Below are positions 1 through 8,911 of a DNA stretch of 64,000 nucleotides, one piece after another. A program made the position numbers and the translations under genes. Below the pieces are notes generated by a model that did not search any database, had not been told where the DNA came from, and saw only the letters and a list, made by a program, of their open reading frames with translations. Positions within the stretch are counted from its first letter, which is position 1, and each line of letters starts with the position of its first letter. The DNA is from Cylindrospermum sp. FACHB-282 (GTDB lineage Bacteria; Cyanobacteriota; Cyanobacteriia; Cyanobacteriales; Nostocaceae), in assembly GCF_014697195.1 (NCBI RefSeq), contig NZ_JACJRJ010000025.1:25907-89906 (forward strand). Direction: 5' to 3'.

Positions 1-154
1 TACCGGGTGTAGCTGGGGTTGTACCGGGTGTCGCTGGGGTTGTACCGGGTTGACTTTGAGCTATGAGAGGAAAGCTAAGAAAAGCAGTAGCGGCAATGAT
101 TCCAGTGATCACAGCCACTTTTTTGGGTAGTTGAGTCAGATAATTAGTATTCAT
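1..154 (-). CDS. Partial secreted protein with PGTTPAT repeats (3' end outside window)
   Basis: Reading leftward from the ATG at 154-152 the frame is open to the window edge. It begins MNTNYLTQLPKKVAVITG, continues with a hydrophobic stretch and an Ala-Gln boundary, which together look like a Sec signal peptide of about 33 residues. The mature start is a low-complexity Pro/Thr/Ala tract in which the heptapeptide PGTTPAT is repeated, encoded by near-identical 21-bp units at 1-50. The protein is therefore exported to the periplasm or beyond. Proline/threonine linkers of this sort often precede fasciclin or other cell-surface domains in cyanobacteria, but that domain would lie outside the window and I cannot see it. 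The gene at 30008-30421 encodes a similar signal peptide plus PGT-containing repeats. Confidence 0.7.
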   Translation of the reverse strand, partial: MNTNYLTQLPKKVAVITGIIAATAFLSFPLIAQSQPGTTPATPGTTPATPG

Positions 155-315
155 GATTGCTCTTATGTTGGAAGGCAAAAAGCTAATTACCCCTCCACCC
201 TATTGAAGATTTGTTTATGGCTCCTCTGACGTTAGAGGTATATCTGAGGACATAATAATTAAGACAAATATCATGGCAAGGAGCAAAGGTGCAAAAACAA
301 GCAATGTCAGATTTA

Positions 316-1530
316 TCATTCCATCGCAGCTAAGACAGCTTTCGGCAATAACTTATCTTTAAACCAAACAATTCTTGCAGGAACATCATTTAATTTTACT
401 CCGGCTTTTTCCAAATTGAGCCGCTCAGAAATTGCTAAAATTAAATTATCACTACCTGCACGCCGCACCTGAGAGAACTTCTTTTGTAAATATTCAGGAC
501 GCCAATAACCGACAATTTCTAATAAAAAGCTGCGGCCATCAGGATGCACCAAGCGAAAATCGGGAATCATCACACTACCGGGAATTGGAATTAAATCAAC
601 TTCTCGCTCTAACACCCAGCCACTTTTGAGAGAATCCCACTTATCAGCAAAGGATGATTCCAGCATACTATCGTAAGGTTTACCAGGTGGGTAGTGGGAC
701 ACCAAACCACATTCTGAATTGAGGGTAAAACGTCCTATTTTCCAAGCATTTGTATAGGCGTCGCGGGTTTGTAGAGTTGCCGCTAGACTCCATTTTGTCA
801 CGTGTAATAAAGCAGGAATCAGTTTAGCGATCGCCAAACCATAGCGCGTACTCGGATTAAACAAACTTGTTGGCCCATCAATAGTAATTGTAAAGCCGTG
901 GTCAGCATCACCTTCAATATAAGCCATCAATTGAAACAATTTGAGATAGCGAAACAACAGCTTATATTCTCCCGGAACATTGCGGTGAGCATTTAACACC
1001 AATTGACTAGCCTTATAAAAAACACCTTGCACCTGAGACAAATTATATCTATTTAACAAATGTGGCGTAGTTGGTGCATCAAAAGCCGTCAAAATCTTAT
1101 TTTCTGCCAAATCAGCATAAAGTCCATCTCGCACCTGTGCCGGCAAAACTTCCCGTTCAAGTTCTTGACTTAACTCATCAGCAATTTGATTCAATGTAAC
1201 TTGAGTTGATTCTCGACTAGCAACAGATTTTGCCCCCAGAGCAAACACCCGTTCTCTTAACATTGGTGGTTCCAAAGGACTAACTATTTCAAAATTGCAA
1301 AAACTGCTTTTAAGAATATAAGCCAAACCCCGCTTCATTCTATAATCAGTCGTATCACCTTCAAAATCTGACAATTGACGCTCAAGCACCCCTTGAGACT
1401 TGCCCACAGCCTCCTGAAAAAAACTAATTAACTCAGTCGCCAAACCTAAATGTTTCTCATCAAGTTTCAGTCTCTTCGGGATGATCTCCTCCCCGTTGAG
1501 ACGGTGCATCAATAAATCTGTCGGTAACAT
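316..1530 (-). CDS. DUF790 family protein, Bax1-like nuclease partner of XPB
   Basis: This 404-residue protein matches the DUF790 family. It starts MLPTDLLMHRLNGEEIIPKR, the usual family N-terminus, which supports the start at 1530 although it lies 71 bp inside the upstream helicase gene. The C-terminal part, around residues 300-370, has a PD-(D/E)XK-like pattern: IPDFRLVHPDG, then FLLEIVGYW, with an acidic residue and a Glu in adjacent strands. In archaea this family is Bax1, which binds XPB helicase and supplies the nuclease activity of an NER-like pair. Here it is likewise directly downstream of an XPB-like helicase on the same strand, so co-transcription and a physical complex are likely. 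Family assignment is fairly sure; nuclease activity in this organism is inferred. Confidence 0.85.
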   Translation of the reverse strand: MLPTDLLMHRLNGEEIIPKRLKLDEKHLGLATELISFFQEAVGKSQGVLERQLSDFEGDTTDYRMKRGLAYILKSSFCNFEIVSPLEPPMLRERVFALGAKSVASRESTQVTLNQIADELSQELEREVLPAQVRDGLYADLAENKILTAFDAPTTPHLLNRYNLSQVQGVFYKASQLVLNAHRNVPGEYKLLFRYLKLFQLMAYIEGDADHGFTITIDGPTSLFNPSTRYGLAIAKLIPALLHVTKWSLAATLQTRDAYTNAWKIGRFTLNSECGLVSHYPPGKPYDSMLESSFADKWDSLKSGWVLEREVDLIPIPGSVMIPDFRLVHPDGRSFLLEIVGYWRPEYLQKKFSQVRRAGSDNLILAISERLNLEKAGVKLNDVPARIVWFKDKLLPKAVLAAME

Positions 1531-3064
1531 CTGAATTTTGGATTTTAGATTTTGGATTTTGAATAGAATAATTAATTTCCAACTGTTCAGCCGCCTTCAA
1601 ATCAGCTTCCTTCCCACTCCCATAAACCACTTGCAAATGCCCCTTCTTTTTCACCTTATTCTCTTGGCGTTCTTGGCGTCTTGGCGGTTCGTGACTCTTC
1701 TGGCCTCGCCTTCTAGCCGAAGTTCCCTCCTCACTAGTATCCTCAGCCACCACCTCATATAAAATCGCTCGCTTATTTTCTGTATTCCCCTTACGTAAAA
1801 CCCTCCCCAACCGCTGAACATATTCCCGTGCCGAACCTGTCCCCGATAAAATAATAGCAATACTTGCCGCCGGCACATCAACCCCTTCATTCAACACATG
1901 AGAAGCAATCAAAGTATTAAATTCACCCTCACGAAACTTAGTTAATATCTCATGCCTTTCTTTCACAGGAGTTTGATGAGTAATTGCCGGAATAAGTAAC
2001 TCCTGGGAAATGCGATAAACCGTAGCATTATCAGCAGTAAAAATCAAAATTCGTGCTGGGTAATGTTCTGCTAATAAATCAATCAAAATTCGCAATTTAC
2101 CATCAGTACCCAAAGCGATTTCCTTAGCTTCCCGGTGTGATAACATGGCTCTGCGTCCATTTTGCGATCGCGCACTCATTTGCACGAACATCTGCCAACC
2201 TTGGAGACTCCCCAGAGAAATTTGTGATTGACGCAAAAAGTCATTGCGGGTTTGAATTAACTGCTGATATCTTTCCCGCTCAACTTGTGATAACTTCACC
2301 TTAATTTGCACAATTTCATGTTCTGCTAAAGCCTTCCCCGCCAAATCTTCAGCGCGTTGGCGATAAACTTCTCTACCAATGAGAATATTTAAATCAGCGT
2401 GTTTACCATCACTGCGTTCTGGTGTAGCAGAAAGTCCCAAACGATAGGGTGCGATCGCATATTCAGCAATTACGCGACTAAAATCTGTTGGTAAATGATG
2501 ACATTCATCAAAAATCAGCAAAGCATACTGATTTCCCAAAGTTTCCGCATGAATAGCTGCACTGTCATAAGTAGCCACCAAAATCGGTGTTTTATCCCGC
2601 GAACCACCCCCCAGCAACCCCACTTCTGCATCAGGAAACGCCGCTTCTAGATGTGCATACCATTGATGCATCAAATCCAAAGTTGGTACAACAATCAGCG
2701 TTGTGCGCGGTGTCGCTTGCATCGCCATTTGCGCCAAATAAGTCTTTCCCGCCGCCGTGGGCAGCACCACTACCCCCTGCCTTCCTGCCAGTTTCCAAGC
2801 TGCTAACGCCTCACTCTGGTGGGGATAGGGAGTCATTTCTAAACCAGCAACCAACTCTAGAGGATAAAATTCCTTCGCTTCGTCGATAAAGTTGGTTTCT
2901 TCTGCTTGTAGCGCTTCCACTAAAGAGCGGTATTGAATCGCCCGAACGCGGAATTTTTCGATTCTATCATCCCATGTTGCATAGTCCATCCAAGCTTTGC
3001 CCCGTGGCGGTGGATGTAAAATTAATGTGCCACGATCAAAAGTTAATCTGGGAGTGCGAGCCAT
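1460..3064 (-). CDS. XPB/ERCC3-type superfamily 2 DNA helicase
   Basis: A 534-residue SF2 helicase. Visible motifs are Walker A LPTAAGKT (about 101-108), motif II as DECH (about 186-189), motif III SATP (about 212-215) and motif VI QRLGRVLRKG near residue 440. The overall order and the short N-terminal domain fit the XPB/Rad25 helicases that open damaged DNA in nucleotide excision repair. After motif VI the conserved part ends near the segment LYEVVAEDTSEEG; the remaining 80-odd residues are low-complexity and charged. This tail is encoded partly by two dispersed repeats (see 1532-1693) and overlaps the start of the DUF790 gene by 71 bp. The start at 3064 is the only plausible ATG before the N-terminal domain. 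The tail is probably not part of the catalytic unit. Confidence 0.9.
   Translation of the reverse strand: MARTPRLTFDRGTLILHPPPRGKAWMDYATWDDRIEKFRVRAIQYRSLVEALQAEETNFIDEAKEFYPLELVAGLEMTPYPHQSEALAAWKLAGRQGVVVLPTAAGKTYLAQMAMQATPRTTLIVVPTLDLMHQWYAHLEAAFPDAEVGLLGGGSRDKTPILVATYDSAAIHAETLGNQYALLIFDECHHLPTDFSRVIAEYAIAPYRLGLSATPERSDGKHADLNILIGREVYRQRAEDLAGKALAEHEIVQIKVKLSQVERERYQQLIQTRNDFLRQSQISLGSLQGWQMFVQMSARSQNGRRAMLSHREAKEIALGTDGKLRILIDLLAEHYPARILIFTADNATVYRISQELLIPAITHQTPVKERHEILTKFREGEFNTLIASHVLNEGVDVPAASIAIILSGTGSAREYVQRLGRVLRKGNTENKRAILYEVVAEDTSEEGTSARRRGQKSHEPPRRQERQENKVKKKGHLQVVYGSGKEADLKAAEQLEINYSIQNPKSKIQNSDVTDRFIDAPSQRGGDHPEETET
1532..1693. repeat. Two dispersed repeats forming the XPB C-terminal tail
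   Basis: At 1532-1564 there is a run of gattttgga/gattttaga units, a repeat seen again in spacers at 50419-50578 and 57800-57849. At 1663-1693 there is a ttggcgttcttggcgtctt tract of the kind that recurs in Nostoc spacers. Both lie within the last 80 codons of the helicase frame, giving SIQNPKSKIQNS and PPRRQERQENK. Their arrival appears to have removed the original stop codon and created the overlap with the DUF790 gene. Confidence 0.6.
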
Positions 3065-3447
3065 CTAGGAATTTCTCTTTCAACTCTTTTTTAATACTCA
3101 TAACGCAAAAAGTGTCTGATTCCTCAGAGGATATTTGTTAAATCATAAAGTTTACCTAGGAAAACCTGGCTGGATTTATGCCTATTTTTAAGTTTTGAAT
3201 TTCCCGGCAAGGAGTTGATTGATCACGCTTCTTGTAGAAGTCCTAAAAAATTAAAAATTAATAAGCTTTTTGATTAGAGAAATCACTAATAATAATATAA
3301 TCTAAGTGGGACGGTGCAAACTGATAGATAGAACATTCTCTAACACTGGCTTTTACTACTTTCGATAGATTCTCAGTAAGCAAATGTTAGCTGTGTACTT
3401 CCTCCATGCATGATAGGTATTGAGCTATCGTTTTGTCTAGCTAAGTT
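3065..3447. other. Intergenic region between divergent genes
   Basis: This 383-bp AT-rich spacer separates the leftward helicase gene from the rightward hybrid kinase and should hold both promoters. I see no tRNA, strong hairpin or clear sigma-70 promoter pair. A small inverted element, gataggtattgagctatcg, lies at about 3412-3430 just ahead of the kinase gene. Confidence 0.4.
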
Positions 3448-6400
3448 ATGGGCACAGTCCATTCAGCTAGCTGCACCAAAGGAGAAGCCACGTTGAAAGG
3501 AATACCCCCCCGCCTCAAGCTCTATGCTGTGGCAGTGTTAGCCGTTTGTAGCGCATTGCTACTAACATTATTGCTTGAGCCACTGCTCAATCCCACAATT
3601 TTCATCCTGTTTTTTGCTGCTGTAGCCGTTAGTGCTTGGTATGGCGGCATGGAAGCAGGTATGTTGGCTACAGCCTTATCTACTTTAGTTGTTAACTACT
3701 TTTTCATAGAGCCAAAATTATCGTTCTCATTTTATGATCCAGATAGCATTGTGCGATCAGGCTTGTTCATCTTGGTGACAATACTAATTAGCTCCCTGAA
3801 CTCCCAGTTACGCACAGCTAAACAGCGTCTAGAGTTGAGTATGCAGCGGCTAGAGGCGAGCGAAGCACGGTTTAGGCGCTTGGCAGAGTCCAACATTATT
3901 GGGGTGATTACAGCTGATGTTAATGGGGGGATTGTTGAGGCTAACGATGCTTTTTTAACGATGGTAGGTTATACGCGGGAAGAACTGCTGGCCGGGCGGG
4001 TGCGCTGGTGCGACATGACACCACCAGAATATTTAGAGGTGCGCGAGAATCGCTCTATTACCGAACTCAACAGCAAAGGGGTATGTCAGCCTTTTGAAAA
4101 AGAATATATCCGCAAAGATGGCAGCCGCATCCCCCTTTTGGCAGGTTCTGCCTTATTAGAAAATAATCCAGACCAATTAATTGGTTTTGTTCTGGACTTA
4201 AGCAACCGTAAGCAGGCAGAAAATGCCTTATATGAAAGCCAAAGCAGATTTAGAGCCTTAGCTGATGCCACTATTGAAGGCGTAATCATTCACGAAAAAG
4301 GAAAAGTTCTAGATGCCAATCCAGCTTTTGCCAAAATGTTTGGCTACGAAATTGACGAAGTGATTGGAATGTCAACGGTAGACTTTTTAACACCAGAAGC
4401 GCAAAAAACTTTCCAGAAAAATATCTGCAATCATGGTGATGAAAAGCCTTATGAGATGACTGGCGTCAAAAAAGATGGCACAACTTTTTTCTTAGAAATA
4501 GTCGGTAAAAGCTGCATTTACCAAGGGCGCAGTGTCAGGGTTGCCGCAGCCCGGAATATTACAGAACGCAAAAAAGCAGAAACAGCATTTCAAGATAGCG
4601 AAAAGCGGTTCCGTAGACTGGTGGAATCAAATATTTTTGGTGCGGCTGTTAGCGACTTCTACGGCGGTATCGACTACGCCAACGACTATTTTTTGAATAT
4701 GGTGGGCTATACCCGTGAAGAAATGCTGGCAGGTGAAGTGCGCTGGGATGTAATGACACCACCAGAATATATAGATTTGGATCAAAAAGCGATAGAAGAA
4801 CTCTTAAAGCATGGAGTCGCTACCCCCTTTGAGAAAGAATATATCCGCAAAGATGGTAGTCGTGTCCCGATCTTAATTGGTATTGTTTTGTTGCAAGAAC
4901 CTTACAATTGCCAACAAGAGCAGATGGCATTTGTTCTGGATTTAAGCGAACGTAAACGGGCAGAAAAGACTCTACACCAACGGGAAGAAGAACTACGCCT
5001 AATTACAAATGCTGTACCCGTACTGATTTCCTATATTGATGCCCAGCATTGTTATCGCTTTAATAACAAAGGATATGAAGAATTGTTTGGGCTTACCGCC
5101 TCAGAAACTTATGGCAAGCACATTAGAGAAGTTCTGGGTGAATCGGTTTATCAGTTTATTCAACCGTATATAGAAGCAGTAATGTCAGGAGAGCGAGTAA
5201 CCTTTGAAAACAATATATTCGATAAAAATGGTACCTCTCATGATGTGAGTACCACGTACATTCCCCAGTTTAGCCAGCATGGGCAAGTTGAAGGATTTGT
5301 TGCCCTAGTTAGGGATATTACAGAACAAAAGCAAGCAGAAGCGGCACTCAAACAGAGCGAGGAAAGATTGCGAAAACTCACAGAAAAAGTACGGGTGATT
5401 CCTTGGGAGGCAAACCCCAATAGCGGGAATTTTACCTATGTCGGGCCGCAAACTGTAGAAATTCTTGGCTATCCCTCGACAGACTGGTACACCGATAATT
5501 TTTGGGCAGCACATATCCACCCAGAAGATCGGGAGTGGGCAGTTAAGTATTGTGTAGATTGTTCCCAGTCAGTGAATAATTACGAGTTTGAATACAGAAT
5601 GTTGGCCGCTGATGGCAGAGTCGTCTGGTTGTATGACATTGTCAATGTGGTGCAGGGTGAACATGGGCCACAACTGCTGCATGGATTTATGATTGACATT
5701 AGCGATCGCAAACAAGCAGAGCAAGAACGGGAACAACTGCTAGAGCGCGAACAAATAGCACGGGCTGAGGCAGAAACTTTAAACTGCATCAAGGATGAAT
5801 TTTTAGGCACACTCTCCCACGAACTCCGCACCCCCCTTAATGCCATGCTGGGCTGGACACAGCTACTCAAGAGCCGCAAATTTGATGAAACTACCACTGC
5901 TAAAGCATTGGAGACCATTGATCGCAATAGCCGAGCCTTGTCCCAACTAATTGATGATGTTCTAGATGTCTCCGGGATTATTCGGGGCGAACTTGGTCTA
6001 AATCTGCATCAAGTAGAACTAATACCAGTTGTGGAAGCAGCCATTGACACCATACGCCCAGCAGCAGACGCTAAAGAAATTTGTCTTGAGTGCAGATTTG
6101 ACTCAGCGGTAGGGGTAGTAATGGGGGACGCCAAGCGTTTACAACAGGTGGTGTGGAATTTGCTCGCTAACGCTGTGAAGTTCACACCCAAGGGGGGTAA
6201 AGTCGTTGTGCAACTCGAGCGGATTGATTCGGGTGTGCAAATTCGCGTGAGTGATAATGGTGGGGGAATCTCTGCGGAATTCTTACCCCATGTATTTGAG
6301 CGTTTCCGCCAAGCCGATAGCTCAACTACGCGATCGCATGGTGGATTAGGATTAGGATTAGCAATCGTCCGTCACTTGGTAGAATTGCACGGTGGCACAG

Positions 6401-6927
6401 TCTCTGTTGAAAGTCCAGGGATTGGACAGGGGGCGACATTCATTGTCAACCTGCCGATGAAAGCTGTAGCTGTAGAAGAGTCCAGTACAGCAAAGCAAAT
6501 TGCCCCTACAGCAAGTGGTGAAGTGACTAAAAACCGCCTGTCGATATTGGAAGGTGTGCGGGTGCTTGTTGTTGATGATGAAGTAGACACCCGAAATTTG
6601 CTGAAGACAATTCTGGGACAATATGGCGCTCAAGTGATGACAGCTGCATCTACTAGGGAGGGACTGATAGCCCTGGAACAATTCCACCCCCAGATTCTCG
6701 TGAGCGATATTGGAATGCCAGAAGAAGATGGCTATGCACTCATTCGTCAACTCAGGGCCCTTGGAGAAGAGCAAGGCGGACGGATTCCCGCAGTTGCACT
6801 CACAGCTTACGCGAGGGCAGAAGACCGCACCCAAGCCCTTTTGGCAGGCTTTCAGCTACATATTCCCAAGCCAGTTAATCCTACGGAGTTAGCCGCCGTG
6901 GTGGCAAATTTGGCTGGGCGAACTTGA
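3448..6927 (+). CDS. Multi-PAS hybrid sensor histidine kinase / response regulator with KdpD-like membrane domain
   Basis: At 1159 residues this is a complex phosphorelay sensor. Residues about 25-120 form a DUF4118/KdpD-type four-helix membrane domain, followed by a short coiled coil. Five PAS segments begin near residues 140, 267, 387, 514 and 639, each ending in the linker motif ...RKQAE or similar. The dimerisation/phosphoacceptor box SHELRTPLNAML places the phosphorylated histidine at 791. The ATPase domain follows, with an N-box (VVWNLLANAVKFTP), DNGGGI and GGLGLGLAIVRH. A C-terminal receiver has the acidic pair LVVDDE and phospho-acceptor Asp1087 in VSDIGMPEEDG. PAS1 and PAS3 are close copies (both contain MVGYTREE, MTPPEY and EKEYIRKDGSR), so the array grew by internal duplication. 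The signal is unknown; no output-domain regulator is adjacent. Confidence 0.93.
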   Translation: MGTVHSASCTKGEATLKGIPPRLKLYAVAVLAVCSALLLTLLLEPLLNPTIFILFFAAVAVSAWYGGMEAGMLATALSTLVVNYFFIEPKLSFSFYDPDSIVRSGLFILVTILISSLNSQLRTAKQRLELSMQRLEASEARFRRLAESNIIGVITADVNGGIVEANDAFLTMVGYTREELLAGRVRWCDMTPPEYLEVRENRSITELNSKGVCQPFEKEYIRKDGSRIPLLAGSALLENNPDQLIGFVLDLSNRKQAENALYESQSRFRALADATIEGVIIHEKGKVLDANPAFAKMFGYEIDEVIGMSTVDFLTPEAQKTFQKNICNHGDEKPYEMTGVKKDGTTFFLEIVGKSCIYQGRSVRVAAARNITERKKAETAFQDSEKRFRRLVESNIFGAAVSDFYGGIDYANDYFLNMVGYTREEMLAGEVRWDVMTPPEYIDLDQKAIEELLKHGVATPFEKEYIRKDGSRVPILIGIVLLQEPYNCQQEQMAFVLDLSERKRAEKTLHQREEELRLITNAVPVLISYIDAQHCYRFNNKGYEELFGLTASETYGKHIREVLGESVYQFIQPYIEAVMSGERVTFENNIFDKNGTSHDVSTTYIPQFSQHGQVEGFVALVRDITEQKQAEAALKQSEERLRKLTEKVRVIPWEANPNSGNFTYVGPQTVEILGYPSTDWYTDNFWAAHIHPEDREWAVKYCVDCSQSVNNYEFEYRMLAADGRVVWLYDIVNVVQGEHGPQLLHGFMIDISDRKQAEQEREQLLEREQIARAEAETLNCIKDEFLGTLSHELRTPLNAMLGWTQLLKSRKFDETTTAKALETIDRNSRALSQLIDDVLDVSGIIRGELGLNLHQVELIPVVEAAIDTIRPAADAKEICLECRFDSAVGVVMGDAKRLQQVVWNLLANAVKFTPKGGKVVVQLERIDSGVQIRVSDNGGGISAEFLPHVFERFRQADSSTTRSHGGLGLGLAIVRHLVELHGGTVSVESPGIGQGATFIVNLPMKAVAVEESSTAKQIAPTASGEVTKNRLSILEGVRVLVVDDEVDTRNLLKTILGQYGAQVMTAASTREGLIALEQFHPQILVSDIGMPEEDGYALIRQLRALGEEQGGRIPAVALTAYARAEDRTQALLAGFQLHIPKPVNPTELAAVVANLAGRT

Positions 6928-7011
6928 GGTAGAAAAATCCAGTTCTGACAGAATGAAACCCAACTACTACAACTAGAATTAGAATTAACGTGACGTTTTC
7001 TAGTAGCTAAA

Positions 7012-8901
7012 GTGTCTGATTCTCCACCGCTAGGCGATAGCACTGACTTATCAGCTCGCTACCTGGCCTTAATCGATGAAATTGTCGCCACTACCCTCAA
7101 GGGTAAGATCAGCTCTGTAGAACAAGTATATCAACTGCTGCTCAATGGGATCACGAATGGTACAGGAGAAGTGTTTGAGCTAGCTTTAAGCGATCGCCTG
7201 AATGCTATCCAAGAGCAAGTAGATAGCGAAAAAGATGAACTCAAAATAGCCAAAGCAACTCGCAGTTTGCGAGCTATTAAAACTATCCACAGCCAATGGC
7301 AACGGTGGCAAGAGCAAAACAAAGCCACAGAAGCGATCGCTATGGCTTTGCGGGAAATTACCCTAGATGCAGCAGGCGATCGTCTGGCTGCATTCATCCG
7401 CGTCACCGACCCCAATCTCAAGCATCCGTTAAATTTGTCACAGCTACAGCAATTAGCCAAATCATTACAGCAATTTGCCCAAGCAAATTCTGATTTACAC
7501 CAGATATCAACAGGCATTACCCGTGGTTTATCTGCTTGGCAACGACTGCAAGAAAACCTCCTGAGTTGGATGTATGAGCAAAATCGCGGTTCTCTAGGAT
7601 TTGGCGGCGTACCAGGAGAAAGTGGCCCTTGGGCAAGTTGGGCCAAACTAGTTAATAGTGAATTACCCCAAGCCTTTTTTCGCACCCTGGCAATGGAGCA
7701 ATCGGTAATTGAGTTTGCCCAACAACGGAGTAGTATCACTCTCAGTGACTGGGTGGAACTAGCAGTAATTTTACAGTATTTGCAACGGGGGTTAGTTCAC
7801 TGGTTTGACCAACAAGCTTACAATGTCCAAGCCGGGCCAAAGTTGTCTATTTCCACTTTTCTCACCTTTGCAGTAATTTGGAGTCAGTTGGCGAGTGGTT
7901 TTCGGAATGCTGGCGTAATTTACAGCAATGGAGCTTCACAAATTATGCTCCAGATTCTCCGAACCTTTGCCCAGCGTCCGTATTTTCCCCTGTATGGCGG
8001 GATTTTTGCTTCTTTTTCTGGTAGTTCTCTACGTAATGCCTTAGATTATTTGGATGAACCCTTGGCATCTGTGGAAGGAACCCAAGAGAAAGCACGGATA
8101 TTGACGCTTCTAGGCTATTCTCAGCGTGCTTTAGGGCAATATCACCGCTCTGTTAAATTTCATCAGCAAGCTTTAGCGATCGCTAGAAATGCAGGCGATC
8201 GCCCCTGTGAAATCGCCAACCTCAACCACCTCAGCCGTACCTACGTCCAACAACAAAACTACACTGAGGCGATTAACCACAGTCAACGGGCATTAATGCT
8301 CAGTCGTCAACCAGGCGTTAGTGGCGCATCTGTAGAGCAAGCTCGCACCGGAGAAGCCAATGCACTGGTAAATTTAGGCTACAGCGAAGTCATGCAAGCC
8401 CAAAAGCTAGAAGAAAGAGCACCAGAAACCTACGAAACAGCTATTAATTATCTAGAACAAGGTCTAAAGCTATCAGAAAAATTAGGCGATATTCAAAGTA
8501 AAGCCTTATGTTTCAGCAGCCTAGGTATTGCCTATTTAGTAATTGGACAACCCCAAACTGCTATTAAATACCTCGAAGACGGCTTTAAAACAGCACAAGT
8601 TTCTGGTGATTTATATCTCCAAGGGCGCAATTTAGCTTATTTATCTGAAGCTTATTATCATCTCCAAAATACTGAAAAATCAGTTTACACTGGCTGTTTA
8701 GGAATGTATCTCTTAGAGCAAATCTCTTCTCTTGAGTGGCGACAGATAGCAGGATTTTTGACAATTTTACAGGGACAAATAGGAGCAGAGACTTTCCAAA
8801 TTTTATTACAGCAACATCGCTCAAAAATTCTGGCCGTTATCGGTGTAGATGGATATGATCATATTCCCCATTTGTTAGCAGAATACAAGGGAAATATGTA
8901 G
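7012..8901 (+). CDS. TPR-repeat protein, unknown function
   Basis: A 629-residue protein beginning at a GTG codon (VSDSPPLGD), 84 bp after the hybrid kinase on the same strand. The N-terminal 300 residues are mostly helical with no motif I recognise. From about residue 355 to 570 there are tandem tetratricopeptide repeats of the Gly-Asp-Arg/Tyr-containing subtype (for example ILTLLGYSQRALGQYHRSVK, ANLNHLSRTYVQQQNYTEAI). There is no signal peptide or membrane helix. TPR arrays mediate protein-protein contact, so it may be a scaffold; its position behind the kinase hints at a shared pathway but does not prove it. The GTG start is the first reasonable codon after an upstream stop and lacks a strong ribosome binding site. 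Confidence 0.8.
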   Translation: MSDSPPLGDSTDLSARYLALIDEIVATTLKGKISSVEQVYQLLLNGITNGTGEVFELALSDRLNAIQEQVDSEKDELKIAKATRSLRAIKTIHSQWQRWQEQNKATEAIAMALREITLDAAGDRLAAFIRVTDPNLKHPLNLSQLQQLAKSLQQFAQANSDLHQISTGITRGLSAWQRLQENLLSWMYEQNRGSLGFGGVPGESGPWASWAKLVNSELPQAFFRTLAMEQSVIEFAQQRSSITLSDWVELAVILQYLQRGLVHWFDQQAYNVQAGPKLSISTFLTFAVIWSQLASGFRNAGVIYSNGASQIMLQILRTFAQRPYFPLYGGIFASFSGSSLRNALDYLDEPLASVEGTQEKARILTLLGYSQRALGQYHRSVKFHQQALAIARNAGDRPCEIANLNHLSRTYVQQQNYTEAINHSQRALMLSRQPGVSGASVEQARTGEANALVNLGYSEVMQAQKLEERAPETYETAINYLEQGLKLSEKLGDIQSKALCFSSLGIAYLVIGQPQTAIKYLEDGFKTAQVSGDLYLQGRNLAYLSEAYYHLQNTEKSVYTGCLGMYLLEQISSLEWRQIAGFLTILQGQIGAETFQILLQQHRSKILAVIGVDGYDHIPHLLAEYKGNM

Positions 8902-8911
8902 GTATTTTTTG

